Origin: Adiantum capillus-veneris
Taxonomy: Eukaryota > Streptophyta > Polypodiopsida > Polypodiales > Pteridaceae
DNA: 64,000 nt
Direction: 5' to 3'
Assembly: GCA_014529385.2 (NCBI GenBank)
Contig: CM043949.1
Location: 148,037,850-148,101,849 of the forward strand
Shown here: piece by piece, positions 23,653 through 37,467 of the stretch
How the letters are laid out: the number at the start of each line of letters is the position of its first letter
Position numbering within the stretch: position 1 is the stretch's first letter
The notes under the pieces: model-generated
Databases searched by the model: none
What the model was told of the DNA's origin: nothing
The model's input: the letters and a program-made list of their open reading frames with translations, nothing else
Made by a program: the position numbers and the translations under genes

Positions 23653-24049
23653 ACGACGTCAGTTTAGCCGTAGCTAGATAGCATTTGTTTAGGGTTTCTC
23701 ATAGCTTATGTATCATGAGACGGATTTTATACGTCTTTTTGAACCATGTATGTTATTACATTTGTCACTGCAGTTCATTTTGCCAATCAATTCTTTATGC
23801 CTATGATGTTGTACAATTGTCATTATTACATTTGCCAATCAATTCATTTTTCCTATGATGTGTACAAGTGTCAATTTTACGCTTGTCAATTTGCAAACAA
23901 TGCCTCTTGTGGGTGACTATTTTGGGTATATTATCTACCCTTGCACTTTTTTTAAAAAGTGAATCAAGTACAATATGGTTGATGGGTGGCAGGGCATTCA
24001 ATGCCCTGTCACCAAAAAAAATTCTCTCTCGGGCGTCACTTTAACCTTC

Positions 24050-24267
24050 GCTATTTATGGCTCTGTAGCGTCGCTATGAGCATCACTATAGACTTCTGTG
24101 TAAACGTCGCTATAATCGTCGCTACGACCGTCGCTATGAGCGTCTCTATATAGCGACGCAAATAGCGACGCTCTCGTAGCGACGGTTTTAGCGACGCAGG
24201 GGGTTATAAAAACCCAGTGTATTTCCGTCGCTAACAGCGTCACAAGAGCACACAACCTCTTGTAGTG
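24050..24267. repeat. CACTA right terminus: subterminal repeats and inverted repeat
   Basis: AGCGTCGCTATGAGC, AACGTCGCTATAATCGTCGC, TAGCGACGCAAATAGCGACG and relatives fill 24060-24235 before the terminal repeat. The motif matches the left end in inverted orientation. Confidence 0.88.
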
Positions 24268-24366
24268 AAAATACATAGAATATATATATATATATTGGAG
24301 TTTACCCTAGATATAGGATCTAGCTAGGGTGTGAGATGATAATGAGATAGTAGAAATAAAGAATCA

Positions 24367-25161
24367 ACTCTTCACACTACACTCTACCAAGTGCTGACTT
24401 CTCATGAACTGCCCCTCCCTCCCCCCCGATAGTGACCTCTCAGTGCCAATTTATAGGTTCTGGCTTCTTGGATTATGGCAATCCCGGTGTGATTAGGGTA
24501 AGCTCAATTGGGGAGACAAAGCAAGTGGTGGGCCCGATGTGGTTGACCCTTGCTTTGTTTTGGGAGGTTATTAAAAGATGAGAATTTCTAGGTGGGCATT
24601 TGTGACCATCACCTAGAGAGAGGAAATTTACAAAAATAGGAATTTTACAATGGCTTGGGTGAAAAATGAAGAAATGATAAAAATACCCTATAAATTACTG
24701 GAAACGGCATCGTGGTTGCGTGTTGCCGACAAATGGTGTGTTGTCGGTGTGTCGGTGTAGAGCGTACTTCTTTTCGGGGTCGGCCGGGGCATGCCCTCGG
24801 TGCATTTCCTCTTTTTGTTGTTAGCGGTGCATGCTTTGGGTGTTCTCCTTCTTTTGTTGGTCGTCGTAGTCGTAGACTCCTTAGTTTTTCCTTGTATTTG
24901 TAGTGCGTATATGCGTGTGTGTATGTATGTGCGTCTGGGCGGATGTGTATGTATATATGTATATGTGGGTGCGTGTGTGTGCAAGCGTGCGGTGGGAATG
25001 GGGATTTATCTATATAATGTATATATTATATATGTTTTTAGTATTTTTTTTATTTTCTGTGTTGGCAACCAGCGAGACCGCTACGCGAAGATGGGGGATG
25101 GGGGGGGGATGGTGTGTGTGTGTTTGTGTGTGTGTGTATGCGTGGGGTGTGTGTGTGTGAG

Positions 25162-25244
<83 letters not shown>

Positions 25245-25694
25245 GTACGCTACGCCTGTACAGGCCGAGAGGGAGAAAGAGAGAGATGGCGGGTGGGCTG
25301 GAGCCGGGACAGAGCGCGAGAGAGGGAGAGGGGATTGGAGGTGTGTGTGAGAGTGTGAAGGAGGGAGAGGGTGAGGGTGAGTGAGTGTGTGGTGGGGGTT
25401 GTGCATCCGTGGTGTGCGTTGCACCTTCGGGCTGAAACGGAAGAGAGAGAGGGAGAAGGGGATGAGGTGGCGTGGATAGGAGGGAGAGAGGGAATCCATA
25501 TGGTGGGTTCCCACCGTGGGGGGGGGGGGAGTGTGTGAGGATGGGGGGTGTCTTATTATCTTCTTGCATGGTGTCTCAAGGATGAGAGGAGGGGGAGAAG
25601 TAAATAGTGTGGGGGGGAATAGAGGGTGGGGATAGCGGGCCAAGGGGAGGGTGAGTGAGGCCAAGGGGAGGGTGAGGCGAGCGAGTGGGGAAGA

Positions 25695-25729
<35 letters not shown>

Positions 25730-26233
25730 AGAGTGTGAGAGGTGTGGGTGTGAGGATAAGAATACGGGAGAGCGGGAGTTCACATGCGGCTCGACATAGA
25801 GGGAGCGCGAGAGGGAAAGCGAGGGAGGGGTTAGGGTGAGTGCTCGAGGCTTGCGCCTGGCCGAGGGTGGCCGGTAAGGGGGGGGGGGGGGTGGGTGAGA
25901 GAGAGAGAGGATATTAGAGAGAGGTATGTAGGGAAAATGAGAGCGAGAGAGAGAGAGAGAGGGAATATTTTATCCGATGGCTATCGGGGAAATAACTACA
26001 GGGAAAGAGAGAAGGGATATTTGAAATTGAGGGCGGCCGGCGGCCGGGGTATAGACAAGCGGGGGGCTTGAGGGTGATAAGGCCGGAAAATCGAAGGGGG
26101 GGGGGGGGTGGTCATGGCCGTAGAGGTGTCGTGAATTTCACTAGGCGGTGCCGAGCCTTCCAACAATGTCGCCAAGGCTCGAGCATAGGAAAAATTAGTT
26201 TTTTCATCTTTGATTTTCAAAAATCGGCCATCA
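24367..26233 (-). repeat. G2 3' LTR, part 2
   Basis: Matches 33350-34914 of the other LTR, with extra sequence here at about 25375-25760. It contains (GT)n, (GA)n and poly-G tracts, including a G run of about 30 near 25698-25728. It ends CCATCA at 26233. Long ORFs here are simple-sequence artefacts. Confidence 0.85.
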
Positions 26234-26251
26234 TTATCCCTCTCCCTTTGG
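26234..26251 (-). promoter_or_regulatory. G2 polypurine tract
   Basis: Minus strand CCAAAGGGAGAGGGATAA directly before the TGATGG start of the 3' LTR. G4 has a similar GGGGGAGGGCTAA at the same place. Confidence 0.75.
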
Positions 26252-26329
26252 CTAGAGGAATTCATGCTTCTAGCCCTTCCTCTGCTTCTTCAGCTATGGA
26301 GTTAGAGGGTTCTCCCTCTTCTAGCATTT

Positions 26330-27560
26330 CTAGCATGAATTTTGGATCAAGCCTAAGAAAATACCTTTTCAATCTCCATCCATTGACCCTAGTCTTTTGA
26401 CGCTTCCATCAACTTATAACTGCCGTTATCATAGTGTTTCTTGATGATGAAGGGCCCTTCCCATCTGGGTTAAAATTTCTTTTCCTTCCTGGTGTCGAAT
26501 CTGTTGTCGTATCACAGCACTAGCATACCTTTTTCCAGTCCCTTTTCTTTAAGCCCTTGATTGAAGGTGAGCCGGCGTCATTCTGCCTCGGTTGCATAGT
26601 GATTGATTGCTTCTTCCCTATCTAGTTGGAGTCTCTCCAGATCCAAGATGTGGTTTCGGAGATTTACAATCGGACGATGTATCTGGCTAGCCAAAACTCG
26701 TAAGCTGGCTATCTGTACCTCAATGGGTAGAATTGCCTCCTTCCCATAAACTAGGTGGAAAGGGGTGAAACCTAGTGATGTTCGGAACTTTGTTCTGTAG
26801 GCCCAAAGAGCTACCATGAGATGTTTATCCCAGTCCCCTGTGTAGTTGTTCACCTGCTTGTGATGATTTTGCAAATCATTCCGTTTACCTTGTCTACCAG
26901 ACCATTGCATTGTGGATAGTATGGTGTGGAATGTCGGTGTGTGATGCCTAACTTCTTCATCAGTTCTCCCACAAAATCACCTCTGAATCTTGGTCCTCTA
27001 TCTGATATTATCTCAAGAGGAGTGCCAAAACGGAAAACGATATGCTATAAAATGAACTTTGCCACCTCTTGGGCTGTAATGCGGGTGGTGGCTGTTGCTT
27101 CTACCCATCGAGTCATGTAGTCTACACCCACTATGATGTACAGTTTACCTGATTGGGCCCTTGGTAAAGGACCGATTGCATCTATTCCCCATTTCTCAAA
27201 TGGACAATATGAGATGATAGGAGTTTGTGGCTCGTAGGTTAATGTGCAATCACTGGCCACTTCACAAGCCTTACATGTTTTACACCAATGGTGTACATCC
27301 CTGTTCAAGCTAGGCCAAGAGTATCCTGCTTGTAGAATTTTCCTACTGGTGATGTCTAGAGCAAAATGACAGCCGCAAACGCCATCATGGCAACTTGAAA
27401 TTACCTCTGTGATCTCACTGGAAGTTGGCACCCGCCTAAGAATTTGATCCTTGCCCTTACAATACAAGTGGTCGTTTACAAGGCGGTACCTAGTAGCCTT
27501 CCTTACCAGCCACTGTTTTTGGCCTTTGGTGTATCCTTCCGGACATTCTCATGTATCTAA
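26330..27560 (-). pseudogene. G2 integrase
   Basis: The zinc-binding part is HFALDITSRKILQAGY, WPSLNRDVHHWCKTCKACE. The core begins with FEKWGIDAIGPLPRA and VDYMTRWVEA. It continues through a stop near 27045 into RFGTPLEIISDRGPRF and TPYYPQCNGLVDKVNG. The catalytic Glu expected in NGLVEK is Asp here. The C-terminal part (LWAYRTKF, FHLVYGKEAILPIEV; then LVLRYDNRFD, WEGPFIIKKHY) reaches about 26330. Stops and frameshifts at 27045, 26900 and 26578 break it. Confidence 0.8.
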
Positions 27561-28470
27561 AAAACTGACGATATCAGGCATAGCATCACTACCTTGGAAG
27601 AGGGGGTAGATTTAGTTTGATTTCTCCTATGGGAACGTCTTGTATTCTTTCTTTGGCTAGAGCATCTGCCTCCTGATTTTCTGCTCTGGGGACATGAAAT
27701 AGTTTCACTGCTTTAAACTTCTTTAGAAGGTCCTTAACTTGGCGGAGTTGACCAAGTAAAACCCGATTCTTACAAACCCAGGTGTCATTTATCTACTCTA
27801 TCAAAAGCAAAGCATCGCCAAACACAATTAGGCGCTGAATTCCTTGTGAAATACATTGTTCCAACCCAATAATTAGAGCTACATATTCTGCTTCATTGTT
27901 GGAGTGGGAGTGTAATAACTGCCCAATGGAGAACATTCTTTCTTGCTGTTCATTGAAAATGACTATGCCTGCTCTGCAGACTGATCCATTGCTGTCTTGT
28001 ATGCTTCGTCAAAGAAAAGAGAGTGAGCTCTTTCTAGCCTAGGACTCTCTACCATTGGTGTTTCTTCCTTTCCTTCCATGTTGACCTTCAGCTTCTTCTC
28101 ATAATGGCGATGAGTGAGAATTCCCGCTAAACTAGCCCTAGTGGAGTTTTCTACTTGCATGGTGTAGTCAAACTCTTGTAATCTAATCAACCACTTTGAG
28201 ATCCTAGATGAGACATCCATGTGTTGCATTAAATATGGGAAAACCTCTTCCATTTTCAGGATTACAAAGGGTCTAGGCAGTAGGAGCGGAACTTTGTGGT
28301 AGCAAACATTAGTGCCAGAACCATGTGTTCTACTTTGGTAAATCCCTTTTCTGATGGGGTCATGACACGACTAGAGAAGTAAATAGGACGCATGAAATAA
28401 GTTTGGGGCTCCTTTTGCATTAGCACGGATCCGAGTGTATCACTTCCTATGCTAGGGTTCACATAAAATG
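27561..28470 (-). pseudogene. G2 RNase H region
   Basis: NPSIGSDTLGSVLMQKEPQ, RPIYFSSRVMTPSEKGFTKVE and WLIRLQEFDYTMQVENS are the RT-RNase H connection. The RNase H start is seen as HSLFFDEAYKTA, where the usual D-G is D-E. The rest of the domain (27560-27960) is readable only in broken frames. Confidence 0.75.
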
Positions 28471-29600
28471 GCTCATCCCACTTAGGAGGTGAAATAGTGG
28501 GATGCTTAGCTAGGATTTGCTTTACCTCAGTAAACTATTGCTCATTCTCTTCACTCCATGAGAAGACATCCCTCTGGGTGAGTGTTTGTAGAGGAAGGAC
28601 CACTTGAGATAGCAAGTGAATGAACCTACTTAAGTATCTTACCTTCTGAAGGAAAGAAACTAGTTGCTTAGTGGTGGTGGGTGAAGACAAAGATACCGGG
28701 GCTTGAATCCTGCTAGGGTCAGTCTCGATCCCTTTTGCTGAAATTACATGAACAAGGAGAGCGACTTTGCTTTCACCAATGTGACACTTATCCACGTTGA
28801 GCTAGCCACCCAAGGTTTGTAGCCTAGTTAAGCCATCATAGACTTTGCTTAAATGAAGGGCTCGTGAATTGTAGATGCAAAAATCATCTATGAAAACCCG
28901 TATCGATGTTCCAAAGTAGGGTTGGAAAAAAATTCACATAGCGCTGAAATGTGGCCAAACAACATTACTCTGTAGGCAAAGCATCCCCAACGTGTGAGGA
29001 AGGTTGTCTTCTTATGATCTCCTTCCGCAATGCTAATTTGGAAGTATCCTGAGTAGCCATCGCACACTGTGTATTGTTTGTGACCTGCCACTTCATTGAG
29101 TATTTCATCCTGGAATGGGAGGGGAAAGTGATCCCTCTTCATGGCTGCATTGAGAGGTTTATAATCCACACATACTCTCCACTTACCTTTTTTTTTTGTG
29201 TGAATACTATTGGGGAGACCTATTCTGAGTCTTCGACAAGGTAGATGAAACCTGCTTGTAGCAAACTTCTCACTTCTTTAAGCAGTGTCTCTTGTTGGAT
29301 TACTCCAAGTCTTCTGAGCCTTTGTACTATAGGCTTACTGCCTTCCTTGAGCTTTATGTGGTGTTGCACTATTGTAATTCCTGTGATCTTATCATAGCCA
29401 TCAATGAACAAAGTAGTGAAGTTACCTAGCATGGAGACATACTCCTTCCTTTCTTCATTGGTCAACTCATTTGAGAGCATTTTTTGTAACTTACCTGCAT
29501 CCTCCAAGGACTGCATTCCTGATGATGCCTCTTGGTTTGTCAACGGTGTTTCAGATTGTGTCAATCTGTTTGGGTCTTTAAGAATGACCCCCATCACTTC
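28471..29600 (-). pseudogene. G2 reverse transcriptase
   Basis: From the 5' side: TIVQHHIKLKEGSKPIVQRL, LLQAGFIYLVEDSE, then DYKPLNAAMKRDHFPLPF, CDGYSGYFQISIAEG and TFLTRWGCFAYRVM. The catalytic FIDDFCIYNS is readable at about 28870-28900 in a shifted frame. The thumb has GGWLNVDKCHIGESKVALL and VRYLSRFIHLL. Stops at 29219, 28887 and 28534 and at least two frameshifts are present. Confidence 0.78.
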
Positions 29601-30110
29601 GATGCTACTGTCACTTCCGTCGGTGGTGGGGTCGTCTCTTCTCCTGAGGTAGACAAATAGTCACTGGTGGACTCATCTTCTGAAGCCTCCAAGATCATGT
29701 TGCGCTGCTTTCCAGTCCTCATGTCGTAGAATATGGACTTCCCTTTAGCGTCCTTCATTTGAATCCTCCCGGTGCTCCAGTCTTGTTTAGCTTCCATAGC
29801 CATAAGCCAAGTCCTCCCAAGAATGATGTTTTAGTCCTCCCCTTTGTGTGACATGACGAAGATGTCTACCTCCACTTCTGTATTGGATGCTTTTACTTTG
29901 ACCGCATTTACAATGGCCACGCATTTCACTCTTACATTGTTTGCCATCTTCGCTCGGCAGGGTGCCGGCGTCCTTACCTCTAGACCTAGATGGTGCATCA
30001 TCTTTTCACTCATGACGCATATTTGCGCGCCACCATCTATGTAGACGTTTGAGATTTTTTGCCCCTTAATGTGAGTGTCCATGGTTGGTAGGATGTCGTT
30101 TAGATCCCTT
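29601..30110 (-). pseudogene. G2 protease
   Basis: NVYIDGGAQICVMSEKMM carries the D-G-G active site, followed by KMANNVRVKC, VEVDIFVMSHKGED and then a linker with KQDWSTGRIQMKDAKG. There is a stop between 29831 and 29803. Confidence 0.75.
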
Positions 30111-30599
30111 CTAGAGATAGTCCCAACTATCCTGGGCCTTGATTTCCTGGTACTTACCGTTTTTTGTCCATTGCCTCCTCATCCTTGGTGCAAGGTGGAG
30201 TAATTGGGGCCAAGTTATCTTCGGGCTCTGCATTAACACATCCTGAACTAAGTCATAGGGTTTTGCATACTCACCTAGTGAGAAGTCCACGATGTCTATC
30301 TTCCATCACGGTTTAGCTGCTTGCTTGCTAGACTCGGCCTTCCCTTTCATCTTCTCTTCTCTTTGAGATGCTTATTCATTCCTGGCACTCTTCACTCCCG
30401 TAGCATCCACTTCTTCTACCATCGCTTTCCCTTTGTGCTTCTCTCGAACTGATTCTTCTACCTTTGCCTTCCTTTTAGCCTCCAAGATAATAACACTCAC
30501 CGCTTGGTTCACAACAGGTGGTGGGGGTAGTGGCGGAATGAGAGGCTGGGGTGGTGGTTGTTGTTGTACAGGTGGTCAAAGGATTTGGACCGGTGGGAT

Positions 30600-31483
30600 C
30601 AGTCCTAGTTCCCTAGGTGGTGGTGGTCTTGCTCTTGGCGGAGAGATCTGATTTTGTCTCCCCCCTCTATTGAAATTCTGCCTCCTTGGGTGTGGGCAGT
30701 AGTACATTCCATGGCCATCTTCCCCGCAGTTGTAACAGTGGTACTCTTGGTTCTGCCTTCGTTGTCCTCTTCCTTGTTCTGGATTCGTGCCAGGTGCATG
30801 CCCTAGTGCACCAGATTCACGGATAAACTCTCTAGTTGGGTGGTGATGCGACTCAGCAGGTCTTGCTGCTCTTTTGATGCCTCCTACGGTTGGACTCTAT
30901 GATTGGCTGTTGCAGCCATTGGGGTTGGTCGGGCCGAGCTTGTTTCCTCTGACTCGTTTACTCTTGCTTGCATGCGCAGCTTCTTGTCTTTAAGGCGGGC
31001 TACTTCGACTGCCAACTCATATGTTGCAGGAAACCTTCCATTCACCTTCTCTCTAAGCGGCGACCATAGACCAACAATGAAACGGTCCTTCTTTAGGAAA
31101 TTAGGCGCTCCTTCGCCTTCCTCCATTGAGGCAACCCATCTCTCCCATAAGTCCACAAATTTGGACTCATAGGTGGCATAGTCCAGCAGACCTCCGTGCT
31201 TTAATTCCATTAGTAGCTACCATAGCTTCTGCGAGGTTGTGCTTCCACCAAACCTCTTTACAAAAGCAGCCCTTAACACATCCCATGCATTCTTGGTAGC
31301 CTGAGGCAATGCATTATATCAGAACTTGGTCTCTACTTTCATTATTAGAGGAAAAATTCTAAGTCGTGAAGCGTCGTCATCTTTGTTGGAGACAACACAA
31401 GCAATGTGGAAATCATCAAAAAAGTTGGTGGTGAGATCCTCTCTCTTCTTTCCACTAAACGTGTGGAAGGAAACACTTGCCAT
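30600..31483 (-). pseudogene. G2 gag
   Basis: ATG at 31483 (MASVSFHTFSGKKREDLT). The capsid part is YATYESKFVDLWERWV, LKKDRFIVGLW, FPATYELAVEVARLKDK. A zinc knuckle, CYNCGEDGHGMYYCP, is readable at about 30690-30735. It begins 98 nt after the stop of LORF-A. Stops in frame near 31320 and 31215 disable it. Confidence 0.75.
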
Positions 31484-31581
31484 GGTAGTGACTCAGGAAA
31501 TTACAAACCTTTAAAAAAAAAAAAAAAACATTAACAACAGTAGCGGCTCATAGCAGCTTTTTACAGGGGTGGGTGGATAGG

Positions 31582-31797
31582 TTAAAACAGGATACAGATA
31601 GAAACATTAAAGGAATGATGGTAATCCAATATGGGGAGAATGATAGGGCTCAGGGAATTGAGAATTTCTCCTAGTATCACCATACCGAATAGGTGTACAA
31701 TCTTCGTTTGTTAAAAGACTTTCCTATCTACATAGATATTCACATGCATATGCTGTAGGAATCTGAACGGGAATGCCGTCGGCCCGTTTTTCATCAT
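31582..31797 (-). pseudogene. LORF-A of G2, one stop codon
   Basis: 72 codons including stop, from ATG 31797. It shares MKNGPTAFPF, VNIYVDRKVF, VHLFG, LGEILNS, PIILPILDY, SFNV and ILF with the other LORF-A copies. A single stop codon (TAA) follows VDRKVF. The same MxNGP...FPF start is seen in G4 and a related start in G1. It ends 98 nt before the gag ATG. Confidence 0.7.
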
Positions 31798-31819
31798 GCA
31801 CAGAGGGTAGAATACTTAC

Positions 31820-32107
31820 TTATACTCTTACCGTGCGAGTGTTGATGAGTCGGCACATCCACAAGAGGTTGTCACCTTTCATGGGCTCTACCTTTCCTTT
31901 GTTGCTCAGCATGTACGGGGTGATGGCGACGCGTCTGACCACTCCCAGCCTCTTGGCTAATAGCAATTGCAGGTAATTTCCATAGAGGGGGTGTTGCATG
32001 AATTCTACTCCATTCAGTTGCAACTCGTCCCCGGCCCACTGGGTTTCACCCGTGGTAGAGAGCTTCTTTAGGATAAGTTGTACAGGGAGAGGAGTAAGAT
32101 CCTCCAC
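31820..32107 (-). CDS. Extra leader ORF of G2, unknown
   Basis: 95 codons with no recognised motif. The sequence runs MEDLTPLPVQLILKKL, then LQLLLAKRLGVVRRVAITPY. It ends 22 nt upstream of LORF-A, the same spacing as LORF-B to LORF-A in G4 (21 nt), so it may be a very diverged or replaced second leader ORF. I cannot show homology to LORF-B. Confidence 0.35.
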   Translation of the reverse strand: MEDLTPLPVQLILKKLSTTGETQWAGDELQLNGVEFMQHPLYGNYLQLLLAKRLGVVRRVAITPYMLSNKGKVEPMKGDNLLWMCRLINTRTVRV

Positions 32108-32333
32108 TCACTTTCCAAAACAGCAAGAGCATCTTCCCTAGGACATGGGAATCTTCTTACCACTTCTTCTTCAGGATTGTCGAAGTGGATTGGTAGCACT
32201 CACATGCGTCGTGCAAATCGGTAGGCGACCTTCAGCCGCTTAGCTTTGGATGACTTTCTCTTTGGCAAGCTCGGTACTACCCGGCTTTCTGAGCTTGAAG
32301 CACTTGCTTGTCCAGATGCTTCTCCCTTTGGGG

Positions 32334-32543
32334 TCATGTGTTTCCAGACTGGCTTAAAGTCTCCTTATCTTTGGCTCGCGCAGCCCCTTTAGGCCACTTT
32401 GGAGTTGTAACTTTGAATGCAGTTTCTTTAGGGAAAAGGGGCCTCGCTGTTTTCTTCCCTTCCTTGATGTGAATGACTTCTTCACAATGAATGTCGATGT
32501 AGACGATTTCAGCCCTTCCGCTGCCTTCGTTGTTGGCACTCAT
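32334..32543 (-). CDS. Further leader ORF of G2, unknown
   Basis: 69 codons, lysine-rich C-terminal half (FKVTTPKWPKGAARAKDKE). No family recognised. It lies between the primer site and the other leader ORFs. It may be the start of a longer leader protein broken by frameshifts. Confidence 0.3.
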   Translation of the reverse strand: MSANNEGSGRAEIVYIDIHCEEVIHIKEGKKTARPLFPKETAFKVTTPKWPKGAARAKDKETLSQSGNT

Positions 32544-32820
32544 TGTCAGTGTGTCTTGGTTGACAACAGTGATGGCACTTCACCGACCTCCTACTTGATG
32601 CTCTTAATTTATGGTTAGAACGAGCAACACGAGATGGAGAATTTACCTCTTGAATACTGACGATGCTGCAGCATGGCAATAGTACTTCAATGAAGGCGGC
32701 GAAGGCCTCCTTCGTCTCCTCTTCTTCCGTCCTCCAGTTAGAAAATTACTTCAGCCATTCGTCCATGATTAACAGTGGACGTTACTTTTAGCATTATAAA
32801 TTGAAGGGTCTTAGAAAGCC

Positions 32821-32839
32821 CTACTCAGTGGGGGCACCA
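32821..32839 (-). promoter_or_regulatory. G2 primer binding site
   Basis: Minus strand TGGTGCCCCCACTGAGTAG, 2 nt inside the 5' LTR. Nearly identical to the sites of G1 and G4. Confidence 0.8.
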
Positions 32840-32841
32840 AA

Positions 32842-34914
<2,073 letters not shown>

Positions 34915-36305
34915 GCATGATTGGGGAGCTATTTGTGTTGAGGACCACTTTACCTCTTTATCATGGCCGGGAAAGTTTGGCTCAAGAAGAGGAGTTTTTG
35001 CTAATAGGAATCATTCCGGAGGACATTCAAAAGTCTAAGAAGTATGGATTTGTGCATAGAGCATACAGGTACAAATTGATTGGTAATGTCCTATACATGA
35101 AAGGGAATGATCTCCTATTGAGACGTGTACCTTGGCGAGAGGAGTTTTTTAGAGTGTTGGAAGAGAATCATTTTGCTCTAAAAATCACCTTGCATAAGAT
35201 CTTGCAAGAAGGGTATGTATGGCCTAGTTTGCACAAGGATGTTCACCATTGGTGTAGGTCTTGCAATAGGTGTCAAGCATTTAGGAAGAGAGTGTTGAAG
35301 CCAGAGCTACGGAAAACCATTATGGAGTTTGATGTGTTTGAAAAGTGGGGGATTGATGCAATCATCCCATTACCTATCACAAGCAGGGGAAAAAACTATA
35401 TTTTGACTGCAGTAGACTATCTCTCTAGATGGGCAGAGGCTATAGCAGTAAAAAAATCACCGTAAAGGATGTGGCAAAATTTGTGTATGATGAAATATGT
35501 TGCAAGTTTGGGGTGCCACTTAGAGCTACTTTCGAATAAGGGGTCAGGATTTAGAGCTAAACTGCTAGATTTTTTATGCGCGAAGATGAAGATTAGGCAT
35601 CATCATACCACTCCTTATTACCCGCAGTGTAATGGCTTAAATGAAAGATACAATGGTGAGTTGATACAAATTCTTTCAAAAGTGACAGAGCACCAAGGAA
35701 AGAATTGGGACTTGGAATTGCCTAGTGCATTATGGGCTTACCGTACTTCGGTGAAGACGGGTGCAGGGTTTACTCCATTTCATTTGGTATATGGAAAGGA
35801 AGCATTATTGCCTGTGGAAGTAGAGTTGCCTGTAGTAAAGATGCTAGAGAAGTTTCTTGGGCCGCCTAGTGATGCATTCAAAGAGAGGCTCTTGCACTTA
35901 CAAGAGGTTCAACTGGATAGGATGTGCGCATTAGAGCATTATGGGCAGATGCAAGATAGGTCTTTAGCAAAGATAAATGAAAAGGTCAAAAGTAAGGGTA
36001 TCAAGAATCATGACTTGGTTTTGCGTTACAACAGTAAGCTGGACAACACCTTCCAAAAGAAGTTTCAAATTAAGTGGGAAGGCCCTTTCAAGGTGGTGGA
36101 GTGTTTTTCGAATGGTACATATTAGGTGGCTAACCTTGACGGAATCCTACATAAGTTAAGGGTATTGCATCTCAAATTATATCATGCCAGGTTAATGATG
36201 GTGGAGCAAGATGAGTTTTCTATGGAGAAAGCAATGTTGGTGAGGGACGAGGAGACTTGTGACAAGGCGAGTCTCATATCTCTTTTTGCTCCTACTGATC
36301 ATGAA
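34915..36305 (+). pseudogene. G1 integrase
   Basis: Continues G1 from 16174. Starts GELFVLRTTLPLYHGRES, then LLLRRVPWREEFFRVL and the zinc-binding region HKILQEGYVWPSLHKDVHHW followed by CRSCNRC. The core has FEKWGIDAIIPL and VDYLSRWAEA. After a frameshift near 35460 it continues with ELLSNKGSGF (the second catalytic Asp is Asn), HHTTPYYPQCNGLNERYNGE, LWAYRTSVKTGAGFTPFH and LVLRYNSKLD, WEGPFKVVECF. A TAG at 36123-36125 interrupts the C-terminus. Apparent loss of residues before HFALKIT shortens the HHCC finger. Confidence 0.82.
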
Positions 36306-36336
36306 TGATCTAGAAGGTTAGGGGATGGGCAAATTA

Positions 36337-37366
36337 TGTCAGGAGTTTTTTGGAGCAAGTGTATATGTACATACCCATGCATGGTGCATCAAATAAAGAA
36401 TTGCCCATTTTCCAAAGCCAGGTGGTTACATGGGGCCCACATGTGTACAGGTAGGACAGGGTGTACATAGTGCATCAATTTTCACTATCATCAGTACCAG
36501 TGTGTTTTTTCTATAATAATGAGGAGTTGCTAGCATGTGAAACTTCTCGAGGAAGCTATCCACGGGCCGAAGACATGAGGTAAGTAGGTGCGTCAGATGG
36601 CATCTAGTGGCGTCAGGAGGTCGAATGGGGTCAATATTTGCACGTGGATGAGTACAGACACAATGTGGGTGTTTTCTTGTGATCATCATGAGGACCATAT
36701 TTTGGGGCCACTTCACGTGGTGGCAGGATGCATTATTGGAAAAAGTTGAGTGCCAGGGGTGCGGATGGATGGAGCAGGGTGACAACGATTCACTGCGAGG
36801 CCAGTTTTTGGCATGTTTGGGGTCTGTTTGAGATCAACTAAAAGGCCAAAAGTGCACAACTAAAAAAGATAAGTGTGGGAACTGGAAAAATAGAGAGAAG
36901 ACCAAAAAAAATGTGAAGAGAAGAGGAGGAACAACCGCAACTATGTTTTTGTTGTTTTTGGAGCCTGTTTTGGCTACAAACTGCTCATCCGAGGTCGGAT
37001 TTGAGCACTTTGACATTGTAGAATGGGCTTCTGGGCCATTCCGTACGCGATGGCACTGTCCATTTTACCAAATTTCTCACTTTTTTCTATTGTTTTAGCT
37101 GTGTAAGTTTCTCCTTTGAGCGAAGCTTCTACTCCGATGTCTGATTGTATCTGGTATATTTTACCCATATTGTGTGAGCTATTTGCCCCATTGGTGTTGG
37201 CCCAAGCTCAATTGTATCTAGACATCAAAAATCATCCTCTTTTGAGTTGAGTTTTTTGGGTGTGTGTGTGTGTGTCTCTCTCTGTGGAGTGGGTTAATGG
37301 GTAGTCTCTCTCCTCTCACTCCATAGTTGTGTTCCCTGTCTCGGCCTGGGTTGTGTAAGCCGAGTG
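36337..37366 (+). repeat. Probable G1 3' LTR, truncated
   Basis: A purine-rich GGTTAGGGGATGGGC precedes TGTCAGGAG at 36337, the likely LTR start. The last 145 bp match the LTR remnant at 5443-5560. It is interrupted at 37367 by the element with 84-bp LTRs, and the remaining LTR end is not seen beyond it. Confidence 0.55.
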
Positions 37367-37450
37367 TGTTGAACTTATATATGAAGCTACTCAATATATG
37401 GCTTCACACTTTGGGATTCTATTTATGTGCTCTCTCCTTCTCTCTCAACA
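37367..37450 (+). repeat. 84-bp 5' LTR
   Basis: TG..CA ends, TGTTGA/TCAACA. It contains TATATATG and CTCTCTCCTTCTCTCTC. Confidence 0.78.
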
Positions 37451-37462
37451 TGGTATCAGAGC
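37451..37462 (+). promoter_or_regulatory. Primer binding site, initiator tRNA-Met
   Basis: TGGTATCAGAGC immediately after the LTR. Confidence 0.9.
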
Positions 37463-37467
37463 AGTAC

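Larger units (their letters stand above)
18326..24267 (+). mobile_element. CACTA (En/Spm) DNA transposon, internally deleted
   Basis: The ends are perfect 14-bp inverted repeats, CACTACAAGAGGTT at 18326 and AACCTCTTGTAGTG ending at 24267. A 3-bp target duplication AAA lies at 18323-18325 and 24268-24270; removing the element and one AAA matches the uninterrupted E3 sequence at 46145-46180. Both ends carry subterminal copies of GCGACGCT and its complement. Inside are a deleted TNP2-type gene (20430-22095) and a TNPA-like gene (22345-23652), both on the plus strand, plus a captured HIPP fragment at 19342-19704. With the catalytic core missing, it would depend on another copy for movement. Confidence 0.93.

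Noticed and set aside
37230-37450. The 84-bp LTR extended leftwards to include the segment shared with 5443-5560
   Set aside because: The 3' LTR copy at 40186 has no similarity upstream of TGTTGAG, so the boundary is at 37367. The shared segment belongs to G1.
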